Of a DNA stretch of 30,000 nt, positions 21,818 through 29,815 are shown one piece after another. The stretch lies in contig NW_027437490.1 in assembly GCF_964204645.1 (NCBI RefSeq), positions 1-30,000 of the forward strand. Direction: 5' to 3'. Position numbers and translations under genes: made by a program. The notes under the pieces are model-generated. The model was not told the DNA's origin and made no database searches. It saw nothing but the letters and a program-made list of their open reading frames with translations. Numbering within the stretch: the first letter of the stretch is position 1; every line of letters starts with the position of its first letter. The stretch is from Tubulanus polymorphus. Its lineage: Eukaryota > Nemertea > Palaeonemertea > Tubulaniformes > Tubulanidae.

Positions 21818-23119
21818 TTAAAATTTAAAATATAATATTCCTCCGATTACAATTCCTATACAAGTTATAGCTAATTTAGTATTTTCATGTGATTTATTAT
21901 CATTATCAGTTTTAATTATATCATGTTGAATTATATCAGTTCTAATATTTTCTGATGTATTGTAATCTTTTATTTTAGAATCATTATTTAATTTAATATT
22001 CTTAGTTTTAGTTTCTGTTGATTGAATGTGTTTTTTATTTTTTTCACCTTCCATTAATTTTGGAGCAGTAATAATCTTTTTATTTATATCATTCAATCCA
22101 AATGAATTATTTATTGTTGCAGTTTTAATTAGATTATTATAACCAATTATGTTTCCCATCTTTAATACTAAATCATTAGAAATAATTAATAGATTAGGGC
22201 CTATACAATAATTAAGTCTTACATGAGATTTATCTAAATAATTTTGATATCTTATAATGTTTTCTGGAATCGATCTATTTTTATCATCATGTATGGAATC
22301 TTCAAATAAAACTTTAAACTGTTTCTGCGCATCGAATGAAGTGTTATCATTTCCAATTATTGGGGATCTTGTTTCAACTTGGGCGCCTAGAATACATATC
22401 AAATAAATTCTAATAGATTGATTTATTCTTTGTATACCTGATTTTGTAAAACCTTCACCATTTTCTAAAATGAAATTAACCCAACCATTATTATTATCAA
22501 TTTTATAATTATGATAAGCTGAAATTCTATGCATATAATCAATTCTTTTTATTTCAAACTCTTCACCAACACCTTGCAATTTACCATGCGCTCTAAAATC
22601 GGAATTACTATTTATATTAAATTCATTACATATTTTATAAAACTTGGATATATTAATATTATTATCTAATTCTTTAAAATATTTAGACCCGGGTAAAGGA
22701 CATTCTAATTCATTTAATATTATTCTGATTTGAAAATATGTGTGAAATCTAAATATTGTGTGAATTAATTTTAAATCAGAATACTTCAAATTTTTATCTA
22801 AGTTATTTAAATGATCATTCCAACTTATTCCACATCCTGTTGTTGCACAATAAACAGCAAAATTTAATTGGTTCTGCCAATATTTCATATTAGATTTTAC
22901 TTTATATATATGATATTCATCTCGAGTAAAAGTAACTTCATATGTATTAAATATATTTTCCATTTTAGAAATAAAAAACTGTGATTCATTAACATAAATT
23001 TCTAAATTAGTTAATGAATTTAAAACTATATTCTTATATGTAATATTTTTCTTAAAATCTATTGCCGGAATATTATATTTAATTGATTTATTATATTGGA
23101 AAGCTTTTGGAAACCCCAT
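21818..23119 (-). CDS. Conserved virus-element protein with C-terminal membrane anchor
   Basis: This intact 433-residue protein has a central domain rich in aromatic residues and a Y-C-A-T-T-G-C-G motif at about residues 90-97. That motif is followed by a W-N-D-H-L segment and a histidine/phenylalanine-rich helix (about 120-132). From about residue 350 the sequence becomes polar and low in complexity (K, N, D, T). It ends with one hydrophobic segment (about 416-433), consistent with a tail anchor. I recognise the motif as recurring in uncharacterised proteins of invertebrate Polinton/adintovirus-like elements, but I cannot assign an activity. Its position among capsid genes suggests a structural or membrane-linked virion protein. 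The start is in TATAAATGGG, and the gap to the next gene is 16 bp. Confidence 0.75.
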   Translation of the reverse strand: MGFPKAFQYNKSIKYNIPAIDFKKNITYKNIVLNSLTNLEIYVNESQFFISKMENIFNTYEVTFTRDEYHIYKVKSNMKYWQNQLNFAVYCATTGCGISWNDHLNNLDKNLKYSDLKLIHTIFRFHTYFQIRIILNELECPLPGSKYFKELDNNINISKFYKICNEFNINSNSDFRAHGKLQGVGEEFEIKRIDYMHRISAYHNYKIDNNNGWVNFILENGEGFTKSGIQRINQSIRIYLICILGAQVETRSPIIGNDNTSFDAQKQFKVLFEDSIHDDKNRSIPENIIRYQNYLDKSHVRLNYCIGPNLLIISNDLVLKMGNIIGYNNLIKTATINNSFGLNDINKKIITAPKLMEGEKNKKHIQSTETKTKNIKLNNDSKIKDYNTSENIRTDIIQHDIIKTDNDNKSHENTKLAITCIGIVIGGILYFKF

Positions 23120-23135
23120 TTATATAATTAAAAAA
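23117..23135 (-). promoter_or_regulatory. TAAATG start element, 433-residue gene
   Basis: The gap of 16 bp reads as a T-run, AATTATATAAATGGGG on the coding strand. Confidence 0.55.
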
Positions 23136-23570
23136 TTAATAATTTATTAATTCTTTTAATAATTTATCTTGTTCTTCAACTGTTATATGACCATTTAAAC
23201 TTATTATATAATCTAGTGTATTCTTTAATTTATTAATTTCTTTTATATTAGTTTTAATTTTTTCTTTATTACTTTTTATATTTAATTTTGAACTTATACC
23301 AGTTAAAACACTTGAACTTAATCCTAATACACCAATTGATATAGCTAAAGGTGTTAATGGACTGAATATTGCTAGAAATGTTATTACAGAACTAATTGTA
23401 ACCGAACCACTTATAATCAAATAATATATAATTTTACTTTTTAAATATTTTTTCTTTTTTATCTTTAAGTCACTTTCAAATTCTAATATTTGTTTTTCTA
23501 AATATGTTTTTAATTTAGTTTTATTTATATCATGAGGAATAATATCAATACTATCAACTTTATCTTCCAT
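23136..23570 (-). CDS. Small two-helix membrane protein
   Basis: This 144-residue protein has a charged N-terminal helix (about 15-45, K/E rich). Two adjacent hydrophobic segments (about 47-70 and 72-93), separated by a P-L-T-P turn, form a probable membrane hairpin. A second charged helical region (about 100-125) and a short acidic tail follow. No enzymatic motif is visible. With its neighbours it belongs to a run of small membrane proteins between the penton-like and capsid genes, which suggests a role in virion membrane or capsid assembly (inference). The start is in AATAAATGGA. Confidence 0.7.
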   Translation of the reverse strand: MEDKVDSIDIIPHDINKTKLKTYLEKQILEFESDLKIKKKKYLKSKIIYYLIISGSVTISSVITFLAIFSPLTPLAISIGVLGLSSSVLTGISSKLNIKSNKEKIKTNIKEINKLKNTLDYIISLNGHITVEEQDKLLKELINY

Positions 23571-23589
23571 TTATTTAGAATAAAAATTA
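23568..23589 (-). promoter_or_regulatory. TAAATG start element, 144-residue gene
   Basis: A T5 run on the coding strand, then ATTCTAAATAAATGGAA, fills the 19-bp gap. Confidence 0.55.
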
Positions 23590-24012
23590 CTAATTAGTAA
23601 ACTTATAAGCAACAAATATAACAATAACTGTTCCACCTAAAATCCATATTATTTCATATTTCTGTTGTTCTTTACTTGGGGTATAATAATCTGATAATTT
23701 AGGTTTGTATAGATGTAATTTTTCTTTATTTGTTACTGCGTTATATAAACTCATTGCATCATCAACTGATTGAAAATCTCTATGTGAAATCTTCTGATCA
23801 TATAATTCTTTATTGATGTAATCCATATAGTTTTGTCTCTTTTCTCTATATTCTTCTGCAGCTTTATTGTATTTCTCTAACGCTAAGTTATGTCTTCTTT
23901 GTTCTCCTAATGAACTATTTTTATCAATATGTTTAAATAAATAACCACCACCAGTAAATGCTAAAGCGTTAACAATTGCTGATCCTATAATAGTTATAAT
24001 TGCAGAAGCCAT
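23590..24012 (-). CDS. Small membrane protein with N- and C-terminal hydrophobic segments
   Basis: This 140-residue protein has a glycine/alanine-rich hydrophobic N terminus (about 3-28). A charged alpha-helical region (about 35-70) contains an E-Q-R-R-H-N-L-A-like motif and many K, E and Y. A linker follows, then a C-terminal hydrophobic helix (about 118-137). I recognise this pattern, especially the R-H-x-L-A-L-E-K helix after a short membrane segment, from uncharacterised proteins in invertebrate virus-like elements. The function is not known. The start is in AATAAATGGC, 25 bp after the preceding gene. Confidence 0.72.
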   Translation of the reverse strand: MASAIITIIGSAIVNALAFTGGGYLFKHIDKNSSLGEQRRHNLALEKYNKAAEEYREKRQNYMDYINKELYDQKISHRDFQSVDDAMSLYNAVTNKEKLHLYKPKLSDYYTPSKEQQKYEIIWILGGTVIVIFVAYKFTN

Positions 24013-24037
24013 TTATTTAACAAAAAAAATTATGCAT
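24010..24037 (-). promoter_or_regulatory. TAAATG start element, 140-residue gene
   Basis: A T8 run on the coding strand followed by GTTAAATAAATGGC. The last part is nearly identical to the leader of the major capsid gene. Confidence 0.6.
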
Positions 24038-24259
24038 TTATATGGGAGGAATATATTTTTGTTTTTCCAAATAATCAATTGTTAAATTAGATAAAGTAAC
24101 TGCTAACGTTAACTTTAAAATATCATTTATATCAAATCTATCAACATTAACACTTCCCATTTTAAATACTTTTTTTAATACCATTGAATAACCAACCGTT
24201 CCAACTGATAGTAATGCGCCATTATATAATCCAGTTATTATCCATTTATTATCACTCAT
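24038..24259 (-). CDS. Small hydrophobic protein (73 residues)
   Basis: The short frame has a glycine-rich hydrophobic segment (about 8-28), a V-D-R-F-D-I-N-D turn and a second moderately hydrophobic helix (about 46-62). It ends in P-P-I. Length, composition and its TAAATG start match the other small membrane proteins in this run. Its ATG overlaps the out-of-frame remainder of the upstream gene in an ATGA arrangement, which supports both as real ancestral genes. No function can be assigned. Confidence 0.68.
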   Translation of the reverse strand: MSDNKWIITGLYNGALLSVGTVGYSMVLKKVFKMGSVNVDRFDINDILKLTLAVTLSNLTIDYLEKQKYIPPI

Positions 24260-24599
24260 TTATTTATCAAAAAATTACTATCATCAAAATATTTAGTTAA
24301 CTTATTTATGATTAATTCAACATTTATTTCATTACTACTTTTATGATTATCATATATTTTGGATAATATGTTTTTAATATCTTCAATAATTCCATCTTCA
24401 TTAATTCATAATATTCTAAAGGTGATTTAATTAAATCAATTACTTTTTCTATATTATACTTTTCTTTATCAATCATTGATGCATTGTTAAATGATTTACT
24501 TTTTATATCAGTAATTACATCATTTAGTTTAATTCTCATTTCTTTACCATGTTTAAAATCAAACCCAAAACATATACTCGGTCCAACAGTTATATTCAT
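24256..24599 (-). pseudogene. Small gene of unknown function, frameshifted
   Basis: The frame from the ATG at 24597-24599 (context TATAAATGAA) runs to a stop at 24324, 91 codons. Its last 30 or so codons look unnatural: hydrophobic and lysine-rich, with repeated I and V. A different frame is open from about 24412 down to the stop at 24256-24258. It encodes a charged helix with N-E-D-G at its start and F-D-D-S near its end. That frame ends in an ATGA overlap with the next gene, as in a compact viral genome. I infer that the real protein was about 113 residues and that one base has been lost near 24400-24412. The N-terminal part has no motif I recognise. Confidence 0.65.
24257..24285 (-). promoter_or_regulatory. 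TAAATG start element, 73-residue gene
   Basis: AATTTTTTGATAAATAAATG precedes the gene. Here the motif lies inside the out-of-frame coding remainder of the upstream gene. Confidence 0.55.
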
Positions 24600-24616
24600 T
24601 TATATAGTGAAAAAAA
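24597..24616 (-). promoter_or_regulatory. TAAATG start element, small broken gene
   Basis: The leader is a T7 run on the coding strand, then CACTATATAAATGAAT. The spacing of run to ATG is about 9 bp. Confidence 0.55.
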
Positions 24617-25375
24617 TTACTCTTTACATCTTATAACTAATTCATAAATTACAGGGAAATTATTTAAATCAATTAAGTATCCATTATGATTTCTAATTTC
24701 TAATCTAAAATTATTAAAACTAGGAATGCATGGTTTGAAATCACATTCTGTTAAATTATAATTTATTTGCGTTCCAAATTCTTTAACATTTTTTAATGGT
24801 AAAATATTGAATATACTAGAATTACATGTTGTATCTTTAGTTGCTTCAAATGTTTTTGTTGGGTCAATTAAATTGCAATAAATATAAAAATGTGTAAAAG
24901 GTATTATATTTGAAGTACCTTCTACGTTTACTGTAACAACATCTGGTTCAATTCCTAGCAATTTAGCTATAGGTTTTTTTACCATAAATGCATGTTGACT
25001 TTCATCAAATACCTTTATTTTAATTCTATTTGAGCTATCACTTTTTATAAATCTTATTAAAAATTTATCATCTTTTCTAATTTTCAACCGTGCTCTACGA
25101 TTAATTTCTTGAGATAATGTTTCTAAATTATATAATCCTGGTCTTAGAAATAGATGAAACCATTTATTTATATTTCTAATATGAATTAAAAAAGTATTAT
25201 GTTCAATAGTTTTATTCGATATATTATAAAAAGAATTACATAGACTTATATTTATCAATTTCAAATCAACACAATTCTTGAATTCTCTATCTAATTGTAC
25301 TAGTAAATTATGTGATTTATAATTTGTAAGTTTTCTAGAATCAACAAATATTCTGTATTCTTTTAATTCTACCAT
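24617..25375 (-). CDS. Minor capsid protein candidate (penton-like)
   Basis: The intact 252-residue protein is rich in predicted beta strands separated by short loops, with no membrane segment, zinc motif or catalytic motif. It begins with a strand containing R-I-F-V-D-S-R. A hydrophobic H-L-F-L-R-P-G-L-Y-N-L segment lies near residues 73-84, a position and style I associate with the single jelly-roll penton proteins of Polinton-like elements, which fill the fivefold vertices. Length is in the usual range for that group. Position in a structural gene cluster fits. The assignment rests on pattern and context rather than a diagnostic motif. A structural model would settle it. The start is in AATAAATGGT, and the gap to the next gene is 17 bp. 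Confidence 0.5.
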   Translation of the reverse strand: MVELKEYRIFVDSRKLTNYKSHNLLVQLDREFKNCVDLKLINISLCNSFYNISNKTIEHNTFLIHIRNINKWFHLFLRPGLYNLETLSQEINRRARLKIRKDDKFLIRFIKSDSSNRIKIKVFDESQHAFMVKKPIAKLLGIEPDVVTVNVEGTSNIIPFTHFYIYCNLIDPTKTFEATKDTTCNSSIFNILPLKNVKEFGTQINYNLTECDFKPCIPSFNNFRLEIRNHNGYLIDLNNFPVIYELVIRCKE

Positions 25376-25392
25376 TTATTTTACATATTTTC
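25373..25392 (-). promoter_or_regulatory. TAAATG start element, penton-like gene
   Basis: The gap of 17 bp ends in AAAATAAATGGT. The A/T run upstream overlaps the last codons of the preceding gene. Confidence 0.5.
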
Positions 25393-25734
25393 TTATTCGA
25401 AATCTATTTCATGGTGCCCTTTTTCATTCTTACCTTTGTATACGAAATAGAAATCTCCAGAACATAATTCTTCTAGATCTTCACTTGATAATCTATGAAA
25501 TCTATCTGGTAAATAAGTTCTGAATTTATATGTATTTCCTTTTAATCCTTCATATTCTAAGTGTATAACTAATTTATCTCCATATTTGTTAGTAACTGTA
25601 ACAATATTTGTAATCAAATATTTCTTGTGAATTGTTAATTCTGTTAACTTTTTGAATTTATAATCTACAGATTTTACATTTGTGGTATCTTTAATTCTAT
25701 CTAAGAATTCATTGTGTACTTGTTTACTCTCCAT
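25393..25734 (-). CDS. Small conserved protein, possible OB-fold single-strand DNA binder
   Basis: The intact 113-residue protein has alternating beta-type segments in its central part: Y-L-I-T-N-I-V, then K-L-V-I-H-L-E, then Y-K-F-R-T-Y-L. An L-P-D-R-F motif and an acidic helix (S-S-E-D-L-E-E-L) follow. It ends in a Y-K-G...F-E strand. I recognise the L-P-x-R-F plus acidic helix pattern from small proteins encoded next to PolB in invertebrate virus-like elements. The strand order would suit an OB fold, and the position next to the polymerase would suit a single-strand DNA-binding role. Both are inference. The start is in AATAAATGGA, 28 bp after the polymerase stop. Confidence 0.6.
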   Translation of the reverse strand: MESKQVHNEFLDRIKDTTNVKSVDYKFKKLTELTIHKKYLITNIVTVTNKYGDKLVIHLEYEGLKGNTYKFRTYLPDRFHRLSSEDLEELCSGDFYFVYKGKNEKGHHEIDFE

Positions 25735-25762
25735 TTATTATACAAATTTTTATTGAAATTGA
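25732..25762 (-). promoter_or_regulatory. TAAATG start element, 113-residue gene
   Basis: The whole gap after the polymerase stop is an A/T-only leader ending in ATAATAAATGGA, with an A5/T5-type run about 10 bp upstream of the ATG. Confidence 0.5.
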
Positions 25763-26713
25763 TTAACACGTTAGAATCCTTTTCATAATCTCATTTTCTT
25801 TTGTATCTTCTCTTTTGAATTTTATATATTCATCTAAATTGCAACCATAGGCGACTGTGTGGATTCCATCATCTAAAATATATCTTTTATCATCAAATGG
25901 GTTTAGACTTATCTTCTCTATCTTTTCAATATACATTTCATGATCTTCAGATCTTAAACATTTCATTTTATGTTTAATAACTTCTTCATTAAATATACAA
26001 TTGATGTAATCTTTGAAATGAATATTCTTTTCTACTACACTTTTAGTAATTCCTTTTAACTTTTTAGCTTCATGTTCTTTAGTTTTATAACTATACATTT
26101 TAGATCTAATACCAATGAACTCTATCATTTCTTCACCACCTAATTCATCTTTAAACTTCCCTGGAACTTTTTTATTATCATTGCTAAACAATTCATGATT
26201 TTTTGGATAGTTACTAAAATCAAAATGGTATTTTAATATTTTTAAATCATCTTTTATATTATCACTTTTTATTTTTAATATATAACTGTCAGTATCTAGA
26301 TATAATATTTCTATATTTTTTTCTCCAAAATGGGGTTGTAATATGTTATAGTAAAATTTATACATCAATAGCTTTGATAACTCTAAAACCGATGCACCAA
26401 CATAAATTGGTTTATTAAATTTCATTGATGTTCTTCTCATTTTAACTGCAGCTAAATTTTCATCAAATATTCTGTTACCTATGAATTTCGGATACGATTG
26501 TAAATGTCTAATTCTTTTACCATTACTAACTAACTCAATATCATTTCTATTTCTAATATTTTCACAAGTCTTACCATAGAATGCATTATTCATTAGTTTG
26601 AAGAAATCTTTTTCAAAATCAGTTTTAGATTTAGTTCTCTGTGTAGTATTAAAATCTATATATTTTTCTAACCATTTAGATTGATTAAATGAAATATATC
26701 TATGTACTTTTTT
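25763..26713 (-). pseudogene. polB: Family B DNA polymerase, C-terminal part (motifs B and C)
   Basis: This segment carries the catalytic palm of the polymerase. Polymerase motif B is present as N-N-A-F-Y-G-K just after the ATG at 26591-26593. Motif C is Y-L-D-T-D-S, about residues 98-103 from that ATG. A lysine-rich K-K-L-K-G segment about 178 residues in corresponds to the K-x-Y region. The 40 codons before that ATG are in the same frame and belong to the protein: they include the H-R-Y-I-S-F and W-L-E-K-Y-I segments expected between motifs A and B. The ATG is therefore internal, not a gene start, and has no TAAATG leader. The segment is cut from the preceding one by a TAA at 26714-26716. 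The palm residues look intact. Confidence 0.85.
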
Positions 26714-28010
26714 TTATATCATTCCTTGATTCAAATAAAACTTCAACATTCTATAATGTACTATATAATTATATTTATCTTCTTGAGTCACCATTAACTT
26801 TTCAGTATGAATATGATTATCGGGTTTAATTCTTTTTTGATAATTTGATAATTCTTCATGTTTAACAGTTTTATGTTCGGGACAATATGCTAGATTTCTA
26901 GATTTGAATTTAATATTTTCAGGGTATTCTAAATCTACAACGAAGAAGTAACCAGTATCTGAATCATCTGCAATATCTAGAATTCTTTTCTTCCAATCAA
27001 ATTTATCAATTTGTAAAACTTCAGTTATTTCAAACATCCCATAAGGTTGTGGTTCCATCATTGCCCAACCATAAAGATTATTTGCATCTATGTATAATAA
27101 TTTATATCCAGGATTATCATTTACATTGAAATATCTATCACCCAATACACCTGAAACACCTCCTCTTATAGATTTTTCAAATAATAGTAATTGATCTATA
27201 TTTGTTAACAAATCCATTTTTATATCTGTAAATTTTAATCCACAATCCCATGTTAAACCTGGACTAGAATAACAATGACAAGGATCAATGTTAAAATATT
27301 TTAGGTTTACATCTCTAAACCTTTCGAATATATCGGTTAATAATAATACATCTGATTTTAAATATAAATCTACTAATTGTCCATGATTTTTAATTTCGAA
27401 ATGATTCCAAATATTCAATGTTCTATTATAGACTTCATCTTTAACATATTCATTTTTTAATTCATCATAGAATTGTTCTTTCAATAATTCAGTTATTTTA
27501 AAATCATTATGATTTTTATAGAAAGAATATGGAATTGCTCCTTTATATCTCATTAATTTAAAATCATCATAATTTGGGTAATATTCTTTTAATATCTTTA
27601 ATTCATCATCAACTAATGATTTTGATAAGTTATCTAATGAACTATTTAAAAATCTATATGAATCTATAAATCTTAGACAACCAAATTGGAATGATATATA
27701 ATTCTCAGATGTTTTAGCTAACATTCTAAATTTATAAGTTGGTATTTTATCTTTTGATCTATTTGAATTTAATATTTCTATTTCATTATTAATTTCTTCT
27801 ATTTTATAACATAGCTGTTTGATAAATAAATGTGCATCATATCCTGATCGATTATGAAATATAACTGGTACAAAATTAATTTTCTTAGCTTGTAAGTTAC
27901 AATTCTCATGTGCAGCGCCTCTAAACTTTCCATTCAAATGATCATGGTCTCTTACTTTTTTATCTTTATAATTAAATATCTTTTCACAATAATAACATTT
28001 ATCTGTAAAC
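26714..28010 (-). pseudogene. polB: Family B DNA polymerase, central part (Exo II, Exo III, motif A)
   Basis: The middle of the polymerase frame. At its upstream edge (about 27890-28005) lies a zinc-binding C-x2-C ... D-H-D-H ... H-x2-C-N motif like that of HNH/endonuclease VII proteins. Counting from the ATG at 27935-27937, Exo II is H-N-x2-G-Y-D (residues 28-34), Exo III is Y-L-K-S-D (192-196), the R-G-G-V-S-G linker between exonuclease and polymerase is near 258-263, and motif A is D-A-N-N-L-Y-G (284-290). The frame is one base out of phase with the N-terminal part and ends at a TAA in phase with the C-terminal part. The ATG lies inside the zinc motif and has no promoter context, so it is not a real start. 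Confidence 0.87.
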
Positions 28011-29789
28011 TCAAATATCTTCTTCTGTCATAATTATTTCTTTATTTGTATTCAATAATTTACTAAATCTTATTTCATATTCAATCAATAAGTCACAAAA
28101 ATGATTGATATCATTTTCATTTCTATAATTATAATATTCACTTTCAATTAGTTCTGGATAATCAGATTTAATATATAACCCGAAAGCTGCAGCTGATTGA
28201 TGAATCTTTTTAATAGTATTTGTTATTGGTGGTTCATCTGAAAAATCATTTTCATTAGAATTTAATTTCTTTCTTTTATAATATATATCTTTTCTATCTT
28301 TATCTGTTAATTCTTTATTTAATGATTCAAAATCTCCATATATTACAAATGGTACTTTATTTTTGTAATCATATTTTTTGAATTCTAATATTTTATCTTT
28401 TTCATTTGGTAAAACTAATTTACAATAATCATGATTATCACATAGTTGTTTATGATTTAATAATGCACCTTCAGTTCTGAATTTATGTAAACATTTTCTA
28501 CATAGATATATTTTATTATCAAAATCATTTTCTGATTTAAAAAATAAATCGATTTGTTTAAACCACATGTAATGATTTTCATAATATAGTATATCTATAA
28601 CATCGTTTGAATCATAATCTTTTGATAGATATAAAGGTTCTAATGTATAATGTTTAATATTATTTCCTTTTGTATTTGGTAATTTAATTAAATCAAATAC
28701 ATTTATCTTTAAATTATTATCTCTTTTTATTTTTGGAATATTTTTAATTCTAACAGGATACTTATCTATCTTATAATTATTTTCAAATGGTTTATAATGA
28801 GTTAATCTATAAGTATGTTTATTATAATCTTCAACTGGATGTAAACAACTTATTATAGCCCATAGAAAACATTTATCATCTTCATTTTGTATATTTATTA
28901 CAGCATTAGTTTTAAATGGTAGTTTAATATAACTCGATGCTTCAATATCTGGTTCTTTATAATATGATAAATTATTTTCATCTATTGGTTTTGATTTAGT
29001 TAACTTATTATATTTTGTGTTATAAACATGTAAAGTTATAAATATTATCTCATCAAATATTAAACCAGATCCTTCAAAATATTTCTCTTCTATTTTAGTT
29101 TTTATTTCATTATAACATTTATTTAATTTATCATCTATATGTTGTTTAGATATAATATGTTGTGAATGAGAATTTATATTATATATTGGTTTATCTTCAG
29201 ATTTTATAAACTTTACTTTAACTGATATACTTATTTTAGGATATTCAACATCTGTAATTATTTTTATTATTTCTTTCATATTTTCTAAATGTTTTTTATT
29301 TTCTTCTATTGTTTTACTTTTATGAAATTTAAACTCGATAGCTGCTGGACCAATATCACTTTTAAATGCTTCGGTTATCTCTATATCTTTTTTATTATCT
29401 AATGAATTAATATAATTTCTTACATCTTCTATATATGGTCTTTTATTGTTTAATTTATTTTTTATTCTTTTAATTGTCTTCTGTTTCTTATCGTTATCAT
29501 TATCAAAATAATCTTCACCTAAAATATCATTATTCTTATTTCTAATATGACTTATAGATTTTAAATGTTCTTTATAATATCTTTTATCACTGAATGATTG
29601 ATTACATGTATCACATTTATATGTTTCTTTTTCATTCTTTAATTCTTCTAATTTAGTTTCTAATATATCATCCTTATATTCTAGTTTCAATTTATTCTCT
29701 AAATGTGTTATAGTTTTATTGTGTCTTGCTTTTTGAGACTTGTCTATATCAATATTACATGTTGGGCAGTAGTATTTATTTGCTTCCAT
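28011..29789 (-). pseudogene. polB: Protein-primed family B DNA polymerase, N-terminal part
   Basis: This is the start of the replicative polymerase of the element. The full gene spans 25763-29789, about 1,340 codons, as expected for Polinton/adintovirus protein-primed polymerases. Two C2H2 fingers open the protein: C8, C11, H23, H29 and C59, C62, H75, H81. A region at about 300-410 has D-D-K-C-F-L-W-A-I (C307) and N-H-Y-M-W-F (H406), resembling the cysteine and histidine motifs of OTU-like thiol proteases. A third zinc motif has C430, C433, H446 and C450. Exo I is G-D-F-E (D486, E488). The frame ends early at a TGA (28011-28013). One base too many separates it from the continuing frame, which is open right up to this point. 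The start is in a TAAAATGG context, a slight variant of the motif at other genes. Confidence 0.87.
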
Positions 29790-29815
29790 TTTAATACTAT
29801 ATTTTTTATTAAAAT
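29787..29815 (-). promoter_or_regulatory. Upstream element of the polymerase gene
   Basis: The start codon lies in ATTAAAATGGAA, a one-base variant of TAAATG, with A/T runs just upstream. This is the only start of the set that deviates, and it belongs to the only clear replication enzyme, so it may be a different expression class (inference). Confidence 0.4.

Noticed and set aside
26714-26716. Alternative genetic code reading TAA as an amino acid
   Set aside because: Only one in-frame TAA interrupts a gene, while TAA ends most of the intact genes in the same block.
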